Shown: positions 17,492-26,554 of the stretch, piece after piece
How the letters are laid out: the number at the start of each line of letters is the position of its first letter
Position numbering within the stretch: position 1 is the stretch's first letter
Source of the DNA: Flavitalea plasmicola
GTDB taxonomy: Bacteria > Bacteroidota > Bacteroidia > Chitinophagales > Chitinophagaceae
Direction: 5' to 3'
Length of the DNA stretch: 64,000 nt
NCBI RefSeq assembly: GCF_030546645.1
Contig: NZ_JAUOTO010000005.1
Span: 806,001-870,000, forward strand
Notes under the pieces: generated by a model
The model's database searches: none
What the model saw: only the letters and a program-made list of their open reading frames with translations
What the model was told of the DNA's origin: nothing
Translations under genes and position numbers: made by a program

Positions 17492-18298
17492 TCAGATCGC
17501 AGTGACATTTTCCCCTTCAGGACCATCCCCTTCCGCTGCATGACGCCCTCTGTCCCATCCCTGCCGTCCACCAGGACCTTCATGACCTTCGCGGCCTTCG
17601 TGTCCAAATCCATGCCTGTGCTGCATCATCTGCTCGAACTGGGTGTATTGCCCGGGGGTAAGCACTGACTTGAAGACATCCCTGCGCTTAGCCATCAATC
17701 CCTTCAGCTGCTCCATTTTTTCCTGCGGCAGCAGGTTGTCATTTTCATGAATGGATCTCAACTGCGTGCGGAGTCCTTCCTGGCCTGTCTTGATCTTCGA
17801 GACCTGGTCGTCACTGAGCTGGAGCCGGATCTTCAGTCTTTCCATGCGGGCGGCCTCTGCAACCTGCCTGTTCTCTTCGGCCATTTTTTTCCGGCGGGCT
17901 ATCTGGTCTTTTTGTTGTGGCGTCAGCAGGGCTGCTGTTTTGGCGCGCTTGTCCTTTTGCAATGCGAGGAGGCCGGCCTTGTATTCCCGAAGGGTGATAT
18001 TGTCTTTTTTGAAGAGGTCGGCCGACTTGTCATGGTATTCTTTATCAATGGCCATCAGCTGACGGCGTTGCCCGGGCGTATAGTGGATACCGTTGCCGTG
18101 ACGACCGCGCCTGAAGCTGCCATGTTCCTGTCCGCCGAATGCCTGGCGTTCGCCGCCCTGGCCGGGGCCCCGGTGATGTATGCGATGCTGGGCAGAGTCG
18201 TTATTGCCGCTGGATTGGGCCTGGGCCATCCCGCAGGTGAGCAGGATCCCCGCTGCGAGCAGGGATGTTGTAATGAGATGTTGGGATTTTGTATGCAT
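17492..18298 (-). CDS. Spy/CpxP-like periplasmic protein with LTPxQ motifs
   Basis: 268 aa with signal peptide ending AQAQ (about residue 28). A His/Gly/Arg-rich segment follows (29-70), then a long helical region with repeated LTP-type motifs (YTPGQRRQL, LTPQQKDQIA, LTPGQYTQFE), and a second Gly/His/Arg/Glu-rich tail. The Spy/CpxP family comprises periplasmic chaperones or metal/stress sensors built of such helices. The His-rich ends hint at metal binding, which is inference. It is a single gene with its own terminator at 17431-17462. Confidence 0.75.
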   Translation of the reverse strand: MHTKSQHLITTSLLAAGILLTCGMAQAQSSGNNDSAQHRIHHRGPGQGGERQAFGGQEHGSFRRGRHGNGIHYTPGQRRQLMAIDKEYHDKSADLFKKDNITLREYKAGLLALQKDKRAKTAALLTPQQKDQIARRKKMAEENRQVAEAARMERLKIRLQLSDDQVSKIKTGQEGLRTQLRSIHENDNLLPQEKMEQLKGLMAKRRDVFKSVLTPGQYTQFEQMMQHRHGFGHEGREGHEGPGGRQGWDRGRHAAEGDGPEGENVTAI

Positions 18299-18581
18299 AT
18301 TATTTATTTTATAGGATAAGACACCCGGGGTATCTGAACGTTTAAGTGTCCTGAGTCGTAAATACCGTGAAAATGGGAAGGTTCACCGAAAAAGAGAGGT
18401 GTGGTAAGCGGGTGAAATGTAGCGCTATGTAGGGCGAGACGTGTGCAACTGTGAACAGCGATAGTATCAATTCCGGACAGATGAAGCACGGAGGTTGTAA
18501 AATATGTCATTGACAGTCAATTGCATGAGAATCTGGCAAATAGATTGATCGAATGTTGGACACACCACATAAAAGTACCGC

Positions 18582-20954
18582 ATGCTGATAAACTATTTAA
18601 AAACGACGATCCGGGCTATCCGGAAGAGCCCCATTTATGGTTTATTGAATATCGCAGGTCTTGCCCTGGGCATCGCCTGCGCGGCCATGATCTTTTTATG
18701 GGTCGAAGATGAGCTGGCGTTCGACCACGCGGTGGCGAAACGGAACGAGCTGTACTCGATCCGGATGAACATCGATTATTCGGGCAGGGTCGAGAGCTTT
18801 ACTTCGGTGCCTGGTCCTATGTCCAATGCCATCCGGGGGACCATACCGGGGATCGTCAATACGACCCGTCTTGGCATCGGCCGCGAGCTTTTTGGCCTGA
18901 AGGATAAAACCACGTATGAGCACGGCTTTTATGTCGACACGAGCTATTTCTCCATGACGCAGCCGACCTTTGTCAAAGGGAGCGCCGCTGGTTTTAACAA
19001 TCCGCACAGCCTGGTGCTTTCGGAAACAATGGCCAGGAAGTTCTTTGGCGAGGCGGATCCGGTGGGGAAGACCCTGCGGGTCAGTAACCAGGAGGATTAT
19101 ACGGTACTAGGAGTGGTTAAAGATCCTTTGCAGAATGTTTCCCTTCAGTTTAGCTTTCTGGCGCCTGTAGCCAATTTTTTTGAGAAGAATGAATGGCTGA
19201 ATTTCTGGGGTACCTGGGGTATTACCACCCTGGTGGAACTACAGCCCGGCACAGACGTAAACAAAGTCAATCAACAACTGACGGCCGTACTCCGGTCGAA
19301 GAACAAAGTGTATACAAATGGCGGCTGCCTCCTCTGGAGCATGAACGACTGGCATCTGTACGACAATTATACCAATGGCCAACCTGACGGAGGCGGGATC
19401 CGGTTTGTCAAACTCTTCTCTGCGATCGCGTGGATCATCCTGTTCATCGCGTGTATCAACTTTATGAACCTGGCAACGGCCAGGGCGGGGCAGCGTGTGA
19501 AGGAGATCGGGGTAAGGAAAACCCTCGGCGCGCTGAAAAATGGATTGATCGGCCAGTTCATACTGGAAGCGTTGCTCATGTCGTTTGTTGCCGTGTTGCT
19601 GGCCATTCTGCTGGTGTACCTTTTCCTGCCGGGTTTTAATGTGCTGTTCGATAAACAGCTGCGCTTCGATGTCTTCAAGCCCGCCCATCTTTACGGCCTG
19701 CTGGCCCTCGGTGTCTTTTGCGGCCTGATCGCGGGCGCCTACCCGGCTTTTTATCTTTCTTCCTTTCAGCCCGTGGCGGTCCTGAAAGGGCAGCGGATAA
19801 GTCCGGGCACAGGGGCGAGCTTTATCCGGAAGGGACTGGTGGTGGTCCAGTTTACCATCTCGGTCGCCCTGATCGTTTGTACGGTGATCATTTATCAGCA
19901 GGTGCAGCATATCAAGGACCGTGACCTGGGCTATAATAAGCAGCGGCTGCTATATATGGAAGTTCAGGGAAACATGGCAGAGCATTTTAACGCTATCAAG
20001 TCACAGCTCCTGCAGACGGGCGCCGTGGAGAACGCGGCGCTTAGCGGCAGCCCTGCACTAGCGATGTGGGGCACGGTCCCTTCCAGCCGGCTTACCTGGG
20101 AAGGCAGCGATCCGGACAATAAAATTAAGATCCATTGGGAAAGCGCTTCCCCTGAATATATTTCCACGATGGGGCTACAGTTGAAGGAAGGAAGGAATTT
20201 CAATACCGACGTATCATCAGACAGCGGGAATGTCATCATTAATGAAAGCCTGGCAAAGCTGATGGGAAAAGCCGGCCGGTTGGGGGGCATCCTTACCTAT
20301 AGTGGGACGAATGTTTACCACGTGGTCGGGATCGTAAGAGATTACTTATTCAATAACATGTATGAGCAGGTCAACCCCCTGGTGTTAGCCTGCGATCCCG
20401 AGAAAAAAGGGGCCTATGGTTTTCTTGCTATCCGGCTGAGGTCCGGTGGTGATCTTTCTTCCCGTCTTGCGAAGGTGGAAGCTGTCATGAAAGCGAATAA
20501 CCCGGGCTTTCCTTTCGACTATCAATTTGCCGATGAGCAGTTCGACCGGCTGTTCCGGGGCGAAAGCCGGCTCGGAGAGCTGGCGGGAGTATTCGCCGGG
20601 CTGGCGATCCTTATTTCCTGTATTGGGTTGTTTGGCCTGGCGGCCTATACGGCCGAGCGAAGGACGAAGGAATTGGGGATACGTAAGGTGTTGGGCGCTT
20701 CTGTTGCCAACCTGACTTCCCTGCTGTCAAAGGAATTCCTGCAACTAGTGGTCCTATCCTGTCTGATCGCCTTTCCCCTGGCCTGGTGGATGATGAATGT
20801 CTGGCTGGCCAACTATGCCTATCGCACGGAGATCCATTGGTGGGTATTTGGTATAGCGGGCGTCGTAGCATTGACGATCGCCATGTTGACGGTGACCTCC
20901 CAGGCGGTGAGGGCGGCCCTTTCGGATCCGGTGGAGACGCTGCGGTCTGAATGA
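18582..20954 (+). CDS. MacB/FtsX-type ABC transporter permease (large, 790 aa)
   Basis: Inner-membrane permease of the MacB/FtsX superfamily, in the doubled Bacteroidota form with two FtsX units in one chain. The N-terminal helix is in LNIAGLALGIACAAMIFLWV, followed by a MacB periplasmic core. A first FtsX domain follows, marked by RVKEIGVRKTLGA around residue 305, and a second with RTKELGIRKVLGASVANLTS near residue 695. ABC permeases of this kind need an ATPase subunit, but none is adjacent. They export peptides or lipoproteins or act in stress responses; the substrate is unknown. Two related genes lie at 35182 and 37611. Its stop codon lies in the first copy of a 24-bp tandem repeat. Confidence 0.9.
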   Translation: MLINYLKTTIRAIRKSPIYGLLNIAGLALGIACAAMIFLWVEDELAFDHAVAKRNELYSIRMNIDYSGRVESFTSVPGPMSNAIRGTIPGIVNTTRLGIGRELFGLKDKTTYEHGFYVDTSYFSMTQPTFVKGSAAGFNNPHSLVLSETMARKFFGEADPVGKTLRVSNQEDYTVLGVVKDPLQNVSLQFSFLAPVANFFEKNEWLNFWGTWGITTLVELQPGTDVNKVNQQLTAVLRSKNKVYTNGGCLLWSMNDWHLYDNYTNGQPDGGGIRFVKLFSAIAWIILFIACINFMNLATARAGQRVKEIGVRKTLGALKNGLIGQFILEALLMSFVAVLLAILLVYLFLPGFNVLFDKQLRFDVFKPAHLYGLLALGVFCGLIAGAYPAFYLSSFQPVAVLKGQRISPGTGASFIRKGLVVVQFTISVALIVCTVIIYQQVQHIKDRDLGYNKQRLLYMEVQGNMAEHFNAIKSQLLQTGAVENAALSGSPALAMWGTVPSSRLTWEGSDPDNKIKIHWESASPEYISTMGLQLKEGRNFNTDVSSDSGNVIINESLAKLMGKAGRLGGILTYSGTNVYHVVGIVRDYLFNNMYEQVNPLVLACDPEKKGAYGFLAIRLRSGGDLSSRLAKVEAVMKANNPGFPFDYQFADEQFDRLFRGESRLGELAGVFAGLAILISCIGLFGLAAYTAERRTKELGIRKVLGASVANLTSLLSKEFLQLVVLSCLIAFPLAWWMMNVWLANYAYRTEIHWWVFGIAGVVALTIAMLTVTSQAVRAALSDPVETLRSE

Positions 20955-21018
20955 GGTTAGTGATCCTTACCTGAATGAGGTCAATGATCCTTGCCTGAAT
21001 GAGGTCAGTGATCCTTAT
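20947..21018. repeat. Three tandem copies of a 24-bp unit at a convergent gene junction
   Basis: Copies at 20947-20970, 20971-20994 and 20995-21018 share CTGAATGAGGT then AGTGATCCTTA-like bases with only a few differences. The first copy contains the permease stop codon. The third contains the rlmN stop codon on the other strand and its last codons. Confidence 0.9.
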
Positions 21019-22051
21019 TGGCCAGCTGGCCACAGGCGGCGTCGATGTCCTTGCCGCGGCTTTTGCGCAGCCGAGCATTCACCTTATTTTTCTCCAGGTA
21101 GGCCATAAAGCGGGCGACCGTGTCATCGTCGGGTTTGGCGAAGAGGGCGGCCTCGATGGGATTGTATTCAATGATGTTGACGAGGTCGGCGGGCACCTGG
21201 CGGTAGATCTTCACCAGCTCATCGGCATCCTTCAGGCTGTCATTGAAGTCCTTAAAGAGGATGTATTCGAAAGTGATCTCATTGCCCGTCTGTTTGTAGA
21301 AATAGTTCAGCGCATCGATGAGTGCCTTGATATTATTGGTCTCGTTGATAGGCATGATCTCGTTGCGCTTGACGTCATTGGCGGCGTGAAGGGAAACGGC
21401 CAGCTTGAATTTGACCTTGTCGTCTCCCAGTTGGTGGATCATTTTGGCGACGCCTGCCGTGGAGACGGTGATACGGCGGGGGCTCATGCCCAGACCATCG
21501 GGGGCCGTGATACGTTCGATCGCCTTTAATACATTGCGGTAGTTGAGCAGGGGTTCGCCCATGCCCATGAATACGATGTTGGACAGCTTCTTCTCATACA
21601 CGCGTTCCGACTGCTGGTTGATCAGCACTACTTCGTCATAGATCTCATCATAGTCGAGGTTGCGTTTGCGCTGCATATAGCCCGTGGCGCAGAATTTACA
21701 GCTGAGCGAGCAGCCAATCTGCGAAGAAACGCAGGCCGTCTTACGTTCGTCGGTGGGGATGAGGACGCCTTCGACCAGGTGACCGTCCACCGTCCGGAAG
21801 CGGCTTTTGATGGTGCCGTCCGCCGAATATTGGGTGGCGTCGACACCCAGGGCGGGATAGCTGAAATTATCTTCCAGCAGCTGGCGGAGCTCCTTGCTGA
21901 GATTGGTCATGGCCGCAAAACCGGCGGCATGCTTTAGCCAGATCCACTCATAGACCTGCCGGGCCCTGAATTTTTTCTCTCCAAGACTTTCAAAATATTG
22001 CTCTAACTCACTGAGGCTCAGGTGTCGTATGTTCTTTTTGCCCGTATTCAT
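21005..22051 (-). CDS. rlmN: 23S rRNA (adenine2503-C2)/tRNA (adenine37-C2) methyltransferase RlmN
   Basis: Radical-SAM enzyme that methylates C2 of A2503 in 23S rRNA and A37 of some tRNAs. It has 348 aa, full length. The radical-SAM cluster CxxxCxxC is Cys114, Cys118 and Cys121 (GCSLSCKFC). The two mechanistic cysteines fit as Cys107 (ACVSSQIGC) and the methyl-carrying Cys340 near the C-terminus (DAACGQLA). SAM-contact motifs GMGEPLLNY, STAGV and SLHA are present. The start at 22051 follows a consensus -7 box by 7 nt. The last codons lie within a 24-bp repeat shared with the convergent gene, so the C-terminus (NKDH) may have been altered by the duplication. Confidence 0.97.
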   Translation of the reverse strand: MNTGKKNIRHLSLSELEQYFESLGEKKFRARQVYEWIWLKHAAGFAAMTNLSKELRQLLEDNFSYPALGVDATQYSADGTIKSRFRTVDGHLVEGVLIPTDERKTACVSSQIGCSLSCKFCATGYMQRKRNLDYDEIYDEVVLINQQSERVYEKKLSNIVFMGMGEPLLNYRNVLKAIERITAPDGLGMSPRRITVSTAGVAKMIHQLGDDKVKFKLAVSLHAANDVKRNEIMPINETNNIKALIDALNYFYKQTGNEITFEYILFKDFNDSLKDADELVKIYRQVPADLVNIIEYNPIEAALFAKPDDDTVARFMAYLEKNKVNARLRKSRGKDIDAACGQLANKDH

Positions 22052-22058
22052 CCGGCCG

Positions 22059-22066
22059 CAAAGGTA
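22059..22066 (-). promoter_or_regulatory. -7 box of rlmN
   Basis: TACCTTTG on the minus strand matches TAnnTTTG exactly and ends 7 nt before the rlmN ATG, implying a very short leader. No TTG is seen at the -33 distance. Confidence 0.5.
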
Positions 22067-22106
22067 CGACGAAGCGGGGAAATCGACATGTTAAAAATAA
22101 GAGGGC

Positions 22107-23015
22107 TTAAACGACCTTTCGCAGCCATATACTGCCTGGCCTGTCTTTGAAGAACAGGGGGATCTTGTCAGCATAGGTCGCCTTCATTTTTTGCTGCATA
22201 TAATCCGAGAAGAACACGATCTCGAATGCATTATTGAAGAGGAGGAAATTATGGACGACATAGATCTCGTTCCAGTTGAGGCGGTGCTCGAACACCCAGT
22301 CCTGCGGGTATTCAAAAGGATAGAAGATATCGTGAATATGGATCAGGACCCCTTTGTTCAGTCGTGGCAGAACCTCCGTCATCAAATAATTTACATCGCT
22401 GCCTGTCTTGGAAACATGTGAATTATCAATGAGCAGGATATCGTTCTCTTTTAATGTGCTGAAGATCTGGGGATCCACATCCTGGACAAGATTGACCTTT
22501 ACGTCCGTATTCTGATAATCCTCTTTTCGCAGGAGGCTGTTGAGGGTCATGTCCGGGTTGGGCTCGATGAAAGTAAAATGAATGCTGTTGTTCAGCAATG
22601 TATCATTGGTATCCAGCATCAGCGAAGAAGAAAATCCGGAGCCTACTTCAATAACCCTTTTAGGCCTGAAGTGCATTAATATCGAGAACAATACGAGGCC
22701 ATCCGCGTGGGCATAGGTCTTGTTGTCGAAATAATATCTGTGCGAGGTCTGGTTGGGCTGGGACTTGAAAGGGATCAGTGCCGCGGCATCGCTCAGCGGC
22801 TGGATGAAGGTTTCCTGTTCGGCGTCATTGAGGTTGATACCGGGCAGTTCTTTTTTGCTATTCCAGATCTGGGCTTTCCTGGATGCTATTTCGTCGAGGT
22901 TGATCACCGGTGAATAGTAGTGTCCGGGCCTATGAAGGGAGTATCTCCTATAATAATAGGCGTAGCGGATATACGGTATTTTTGACAGGATCTTTCCCAG
23001 GAGACCTTCTTTCAT
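22107..23015 (-). CDS. Class I SAM-dependent methyltransferase
   Basis: 302 aa, cytoplasmic. The Rossmann-type SAM motif is RVIEVGSGFSSS (about 120-130). An acidic ribose-binding position follows in FIEPNPDM, then DILLIDNSHVSKTGSDVNY as motif IV, then GVLIHIHDIF. This is the Methyltransf_24-like pattern common among small-molecule or polysaccharide-modifying methyltransferases. The N-terminal 45 residues are rich in Tyr and Arg. The gene stands alone between the CHU_C protein gene and rlmN, and the substrate cannot be inferred from neighbours. Confidence 0.85.
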   Translation of the reverse strand: MKEGLLGKILSKIPYIRYAYYYRRYSLHRPGHYYSPVINLDEIASRKAQIWNSKKELPGINLNDAEQETFIQPLSDAAALIPFKSQPNQTSHRYYFDNKTYAHADGLVLFSILMHFRPKRVIEVGSGFSSSLMLDTNDTLLNNSIHFTFIEPNPDMTLNSLLRKEDYQNTDVKVNLVQDVDPQIFSTLKENDILLIDNSHVSKTGSDVNYLMTEVLPRLNKGVLIHIHDIFYPFEYPQDWVFEHRLNWNEIYVVHNFLLFNNAFEIVFFSDYMQQKMKATYADKIPLFFKDRPGSIWLRKVV

Positions 23016-23052
23016 AAAAGATAAAATAGGAGGCGAAAATAGGTAATTTGAA

Positions 23053-25587
23053 TCATCTAATGAGCATTACCGTACCCTTTTTGAAGATTTCGCCTGTGCA
23101 TGGAGTCCACGCCCTGACGAACCAGACAAAGATATCGGCCTTTTGGGGGACCCCGTTGAAATAGCCATCCCAGCCTTTGGATGGATCGGTGGTAGTGAAG
23201 ACCCTTGCGCCCCACCTGTCATATACCGAGAACTCGTACAATTTCAGCGTGCTCCTGGTGTCGATCCTGAACAGATCGTTGTGACCATCTCCATTAGGGC
23301 TGAATGCATTCGGTAAATAAAACGAAGGGTCGCCTGTTTTGGAGAAAACGACAGTGATCGAATCAAGGGCAGCGCATCCAAGGGAATTGAACGCCTTGAC
23401 CGTGTAGGTGGTCGTTTCGATGGGGATGGCGATAGGGCTGGAAGTATTAGGATTATCCAGGCTGGCAGCGGGTGTCCATTGATAAGTGCTGCCGCCTGTG
23501 GCTGCAAGATGTGTAGTGCCGCTGAGGCAATCCACGTCATTCGACTTGGAAAGCCTGATCGTGGGAAGCGGGTCTATGAATAGATTGACGAAGCGATCGG
23601 TCGACCAGTTACAAACGGTATCCGAGATCTTCACCGAATATAGAACAGACGCGCCGGGGGTAGCAATTGGATTGCTGATGGTGGGATCACTAAGCCCTGC
23701 AGCCGGTGTCCATACATACGTATCTCCGCCTTTGGAGCGCAGCTGAACAGGAGATGGTATGCAATAGGAAGTATCATCCGGGCTGGCCACCGCGCTGTCC
23801 TGCGAGTGAAAAGATATCTGAATGGTGTCCTTACGTATCTCGTTACAGTAGTCGGTCGCCTGGACGAAATAAACACCGGAGCGGGAGGTGGAGTAAGTTT
23901 GTAACTGGCTATTGTCCTGCCAGCGGTAATCTTTAAATATCGTTCCTGCATCCAACACGACATTAGCAGGATGGCATAGGATGGTATCGTTACCGAGGTG
24001 GATGGAATCCGGGGACGGCGCGACAAATACTTCAACGGAATCCGACAAGAGGGAGCAGACCGCGTTCTTCGTGGCTTTTATTTTAAAGTGACCGCCTGCC
24101 TGGAAGTTAACCCTTGCAAATGTATCGTTCACCATTCTCACATTCGTACCTGGCGGAAATGCCCAGTTGATGGTCCCGTTGCAGAGATTAGCCAGCGAGA
24201 TCTTATAGTCGGATGTATCCCTGGTGCTGCAGATCGTGTCCTTTCCGCTGAGGAGGATCTGTTTGCAGACGGGGGCAAAACAAAGCGAATCTATGAGAAA
24301 GTTAAAGCCGGTGGTATTTACTACAATAGGCGGGGAGACAAAATTATAAGCGTTGACATTGGTCCATGTAAAGGGCGCCTGCGAAGAGGACATCGCCTGG
24401 GTGGAAGCGGTTACGGGCTGGTTGTTACAATATTCAAACTCACCGTCGGCGTTTAATTTTATGACCAGGGCATGATTGTTTTCGCTGCCCACGAGCCAGA
24501 TGGTGGAATCGGCTGCTTCGATGGCCGAGTATAGGAGAAAAGGGTTGGTTGAATTGAACCTATGGGTAGCCAAAAGATTGTTGTTCTTATCAAAACGATA
24601 CAGGTATCCCTCATTGCCCCCGGCGGAGGAGCCAGATACAATATAACCACTGTCATGCGTCAGCCACAGGCCGTTGAAATAAAAATTATTATAGGGCGTA
24701 ATGTTTATTTTAAATGCGCCGGCAATATTGAAGAAGGTATCCACCATGAGAAAGCCTTCCTGCATCAGTCCATAGGAGGAGAAGTCGATGATGTGCATGC
24801 CTATGCGATACTGGTCGAGGGTGGGTTGTATCTTAGGAGCGAAAAACCCTCTTCCGTCGACATTGTAAGCGGCGGAGCTATAAATGGCGCCCGTCGGCAG
24901 GGAAAATTTAACAATGATACCCGAGTATTGCCCTGGATTTTGTGAGTCTCCGCAAACGACGACCGTATCTCCCTTCTGGAAGAGGGAGAATGCGTCTTCA
25001 TTGATGGAAAAATCCAGCCGTTGGCTCCATTGGATATTTCCGGTGGTTCCCAGTTTTGTGACCATCCAATCAGAAGTGCCCAGTCCTGAATAATTCGATC
25101 CGCAGACAACAAATCCATTGTCACTGGTGCTCATGATGTCCAGTCCCAGGCTGTAGCCGCTGCTCTCCCCCAATTTCACCGACCATTGCAGGACGCCCGA
25201 CGGATCGATGTTCATCGCGATCGTTTCTCCCGCGGGGTTGCCATAGGATCTTGTGCTGCCTGTGATCAGGATATTGCCATTGCCGGCCAGCCTGATCTTC
25301 CTGATCTCCTCATCTCCCCCTCCGCCGTAGGTTTTATTCCAGAGGATCGTGCCGTCATTTTTCATCCTTGTCAAAAAGATATCCCAACCCCCGGCTCCCA
25401 CGCTGTAGATCTGTCCGGCCAGTATCTTATCTCCTCCGGGCAATTGGACAATATCATAAATGAATTCGCTACCCGGGCCTTTGAGGGAAAACTTAAAGGT
25501 TTTTTGACATTGAGCCTGAACTTTTGCAGCAGCGGCAGTGATGAGTAAGAATATGCAGAATAGGAGACGGTAGTTGGACCTGGTCAT
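23053..25587 (-). CDS. Type IX-secreted surface protein with gliding-motility C-terminal (CHU_C) domain
   Basis: 844 aa with signal peptide (to about residue 25, KVQAQ). The N-terminal half carries repeated beta-propeller-like motifs (LPGGDKILAGQIY, GNGNILITGSTRSYG, SDNGFVVCGSNY). Several Ig/PKD-like segments follow, with repeated YxWTPAAxL patterns (TYVWTPAAGLSDPTI and TYQWTPAASLDNPNT). The C-terminus is a CHU_C domain (about 755-844: LPNAFSPNGDGHNDLFRI, YDRWGARVF, KADIFVWFVRA, KGTVMLIR). CHU_C domains direct export by the type IX system and surface anchoring in Bacteroidota. It is probably an adhesin-like or structural surface protein; no enzyme domain is seen. Confidence 0.88.
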   Translation of the reverse strand: MTRSNYRLLFCIFLLITAAAAKVQAQCQKTFKFSLKGPGSEFIYDIVQLPGGDKILAGQIYSVGAGGWDIFLTRMKNDGTILWNKTYGGGGDEEIRKIRLAGNGNILITGSTRSYGNPAGETIAMNIDPSGVLQWSVKLGESSGYSLGLDIMSTSDNGFVVCGSNYSGLGTSDWMVTKLGTTGNIQWSQRLDFSINEDAFSLFQKGDTVVVCGDSQNPGQYSGIIVKFSLPTGAIYSSAAYNVDGRGFFAPKIQPTLDQYRIGMHIIDFSSYGLMQEGFLMVDTFFNIAGAFKINITPYNNFYFNGLWLTHDSGYIVSGSSAGGNEGYLYRFDKNNNLLATHRFNSTNPFLLYSAIEAADSTIWLVGSENNHALVIKLNADGEFEYCNNQPVTASTQAMSSSQAPFTWTNVNAYNFVSPPIVVNTTGFNFLIDSLCFAPVCKQILLSGKDTICSTRDTSDYKISLANLCNGTINWAFPPGTNVRMVNDTFARVNFQAGGHFKIKATKNAVCSLLSDSVEVFVAPSPDSIHLGNDTILCHPANVVLDAGTIFKDYRWQDNSQLQTYSTSRSGVYFVQATDYCNEIRKDTIQISFHSQDSAVASPDDTSYCIPSPVQLRSKGGDTYVWTPAAGLSDPTISNPIATPGASVLYSVKISDTVCNWSTDRFVNLFIDPLPTIRLSKSNDVDCLSGTTHLAATGGSTYQWTPAASLDNPNTSSPIAIPIETTTYTVKAFNSLGCAALDSITVVFSKTGDPSFYLPNAFSPNGDGHNDLFRIDTRSTLKLYEFSVYDRWGARVFTTTDPSKGWDGYFNGVPQKADIFVWFVRAWTPCTGEIFKKGTVMLIR

Positions 25588-25743
25588 TTGTTGACTTGAA
25601 CGGTTAAAACGGGTTATCCGGCGTGAATATACAAGTGATATTCAGCTTATTAAAGAAAATTAGCATGAATATTTAATCTTGATTGATTTTCAGTAAATTA
25701 TATTGTAAGAAAAAACGCCGTCCGTGTGAGCTGTCCACAAAAG

Positions 25744-25777
25744 ATAAAAAAAAGGCCGCCAGGGTGAGCGGCGGCCT
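25744..25777 (-). terminator. Intrinsic terminator of the 93-aa gene
   Basis: AGGCCGCC (25753-25760) pairs with GGCGGCCT (25770-25777). On the minus strand the hairpin is followed by TTTTTTTTTATCTT. It lies about 95 nt downstream of the stop at 25871. Confidence 0.8.
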
Positions 25778-25870
25778 GCGACAGCGTTGTTTGTACATGG
25801 GTTCGTCGGAAGCACTAAAGGACAGGTCTGAAAGGATAGGTCGGCAATGGTAATGGTAAACAGGAAAAAT

Positions 25871-26152
25871 TTATGGATTTACTAATCTGCTCTTTGTATC
25901 CCGGTACTGTTTCATCACTAACCGAAGCATCGTCTCCTCGTCCAGTTCACAGAACTTGGCGATGAGAAACAGATCCTTCAGGATAAACTCTTCGACATTC
26001 GTCATCAGCTCATTAAAACGATCGACCTTCTTCCCAAGATCATTTGCGACCCTGGTCTTGGGAATGAATTTGAAAATGTCGCTGAACACTTCAATCTTTC
26101 CGGCTTCCACCATCGGCTTGACAAGTGAATAACGGTGATCGCGATGGGTCAT
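25871..26152 (-). CDS. Small helical protein, possible DNA-binding regulator
   Basis: 93 aa, no signal peptide, mostly helical by composition. IPKTRVANDLGKKVDRFNEL could form a helix-turn-helix, and LIAKFCELDEETMLRLVMKQ resembles the last helices of XRE-type proteins. I recall small proteins of this pattern as common in Bacteroidota genomes without known function. It has a strong terminator 95 nt downstream and an AT-rich upstream region, so it is its own unit. It is divergent from the DNA-damage gene cluster starting at 26555, which makes it a candidate local regulator; that is inference only. Confidence 0.7.
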   Translation of the reverse strand: MTHRDHRYSLVKPMVEAGKIEVFSDIFKFIPKTRVANDLGKKVDRFNELMTNVEEFILKDLFLIAKFCELDEETMLRLVMKQYRDTKSRLVNP

Positions 26153-26472
26153 AAAAAAGAAAAAGTTTATATATTTTTTTGTTATTTCAAAGGAATGGAT
26201 TTATTCGCTGATTTTGCCGCTTACTGAAATATACTCTTTTAAAAAAGCCCTATTATTCAGCAGGTCGCTCCTGATTATTCGGTTGTTCATTGCTGTTATC
26301 ATCCCTGCCGGCTAACTTTATTGCCTTATATTATACCTGATGACACAGCTGAAAAATCTTCTCCATTCTGCGGGTTGATCCGTTGTCCGGGGTTATCCAC
26401 ATCCACATATTCTTTTTTACTTATCCGATGTGGTTCATTCGCCTGAAATGTAAGAGCAGTGTACGTTCTGTC
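26153..26472. other. Intergenic region, AT-rich, no gene seen
   Basis: Between divergent genes. It contains one exact DnaA-box 9-mer (TTATCCACA, 26393-26401) and an inverted CCACATC/GATGTGG pair nearby. No open frame with coding character is seen. Confidence 0.5.
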
Positions 26473-26541
26473 GTTACAAAGATACTAATATATTTAGTAA
26501 CATAGTGCTAATATTTTTGGGATTCTCCCTAGCTTTGTAAC
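26473..26541. promoter_or_regulatory. Promoter and nested inverted repeats before the DnaE-like gene
   Basis: GTTACAAAG (26473-26481) and CTTTGTAAC (26533-26541) are exact reverse complements. Between them is TACTAATATATTTAGTA (26483-26499), a perfect TACTAA-N5-TTAGTA palindrome. TAGCTTTG (26530-26537) matches the -7 box, overlaps the right arm and lies 17 nt before the ATG. No good -33 TTG is seen. This layout suggests an operator, for example for a LexA-like repressor, but the Bacteroidota damage-box sequence is not something I can confirm. Confidence 0.45.
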
Positions 26542-26554
26542 ACAAGAACTTACG

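Noticed and set aside
18304-18510. 68-codon minus-strand frame before the Spy-like gene
   Set aside because: No coding-like composition, signal or family pattern. Probably only leader or intergenic DNA.
26393-26401. Single exact DnaA box TTATCCACA
   Set aside because: One isolated 9-mer is expected by chance in a window of this size, and no companion boxes are near.
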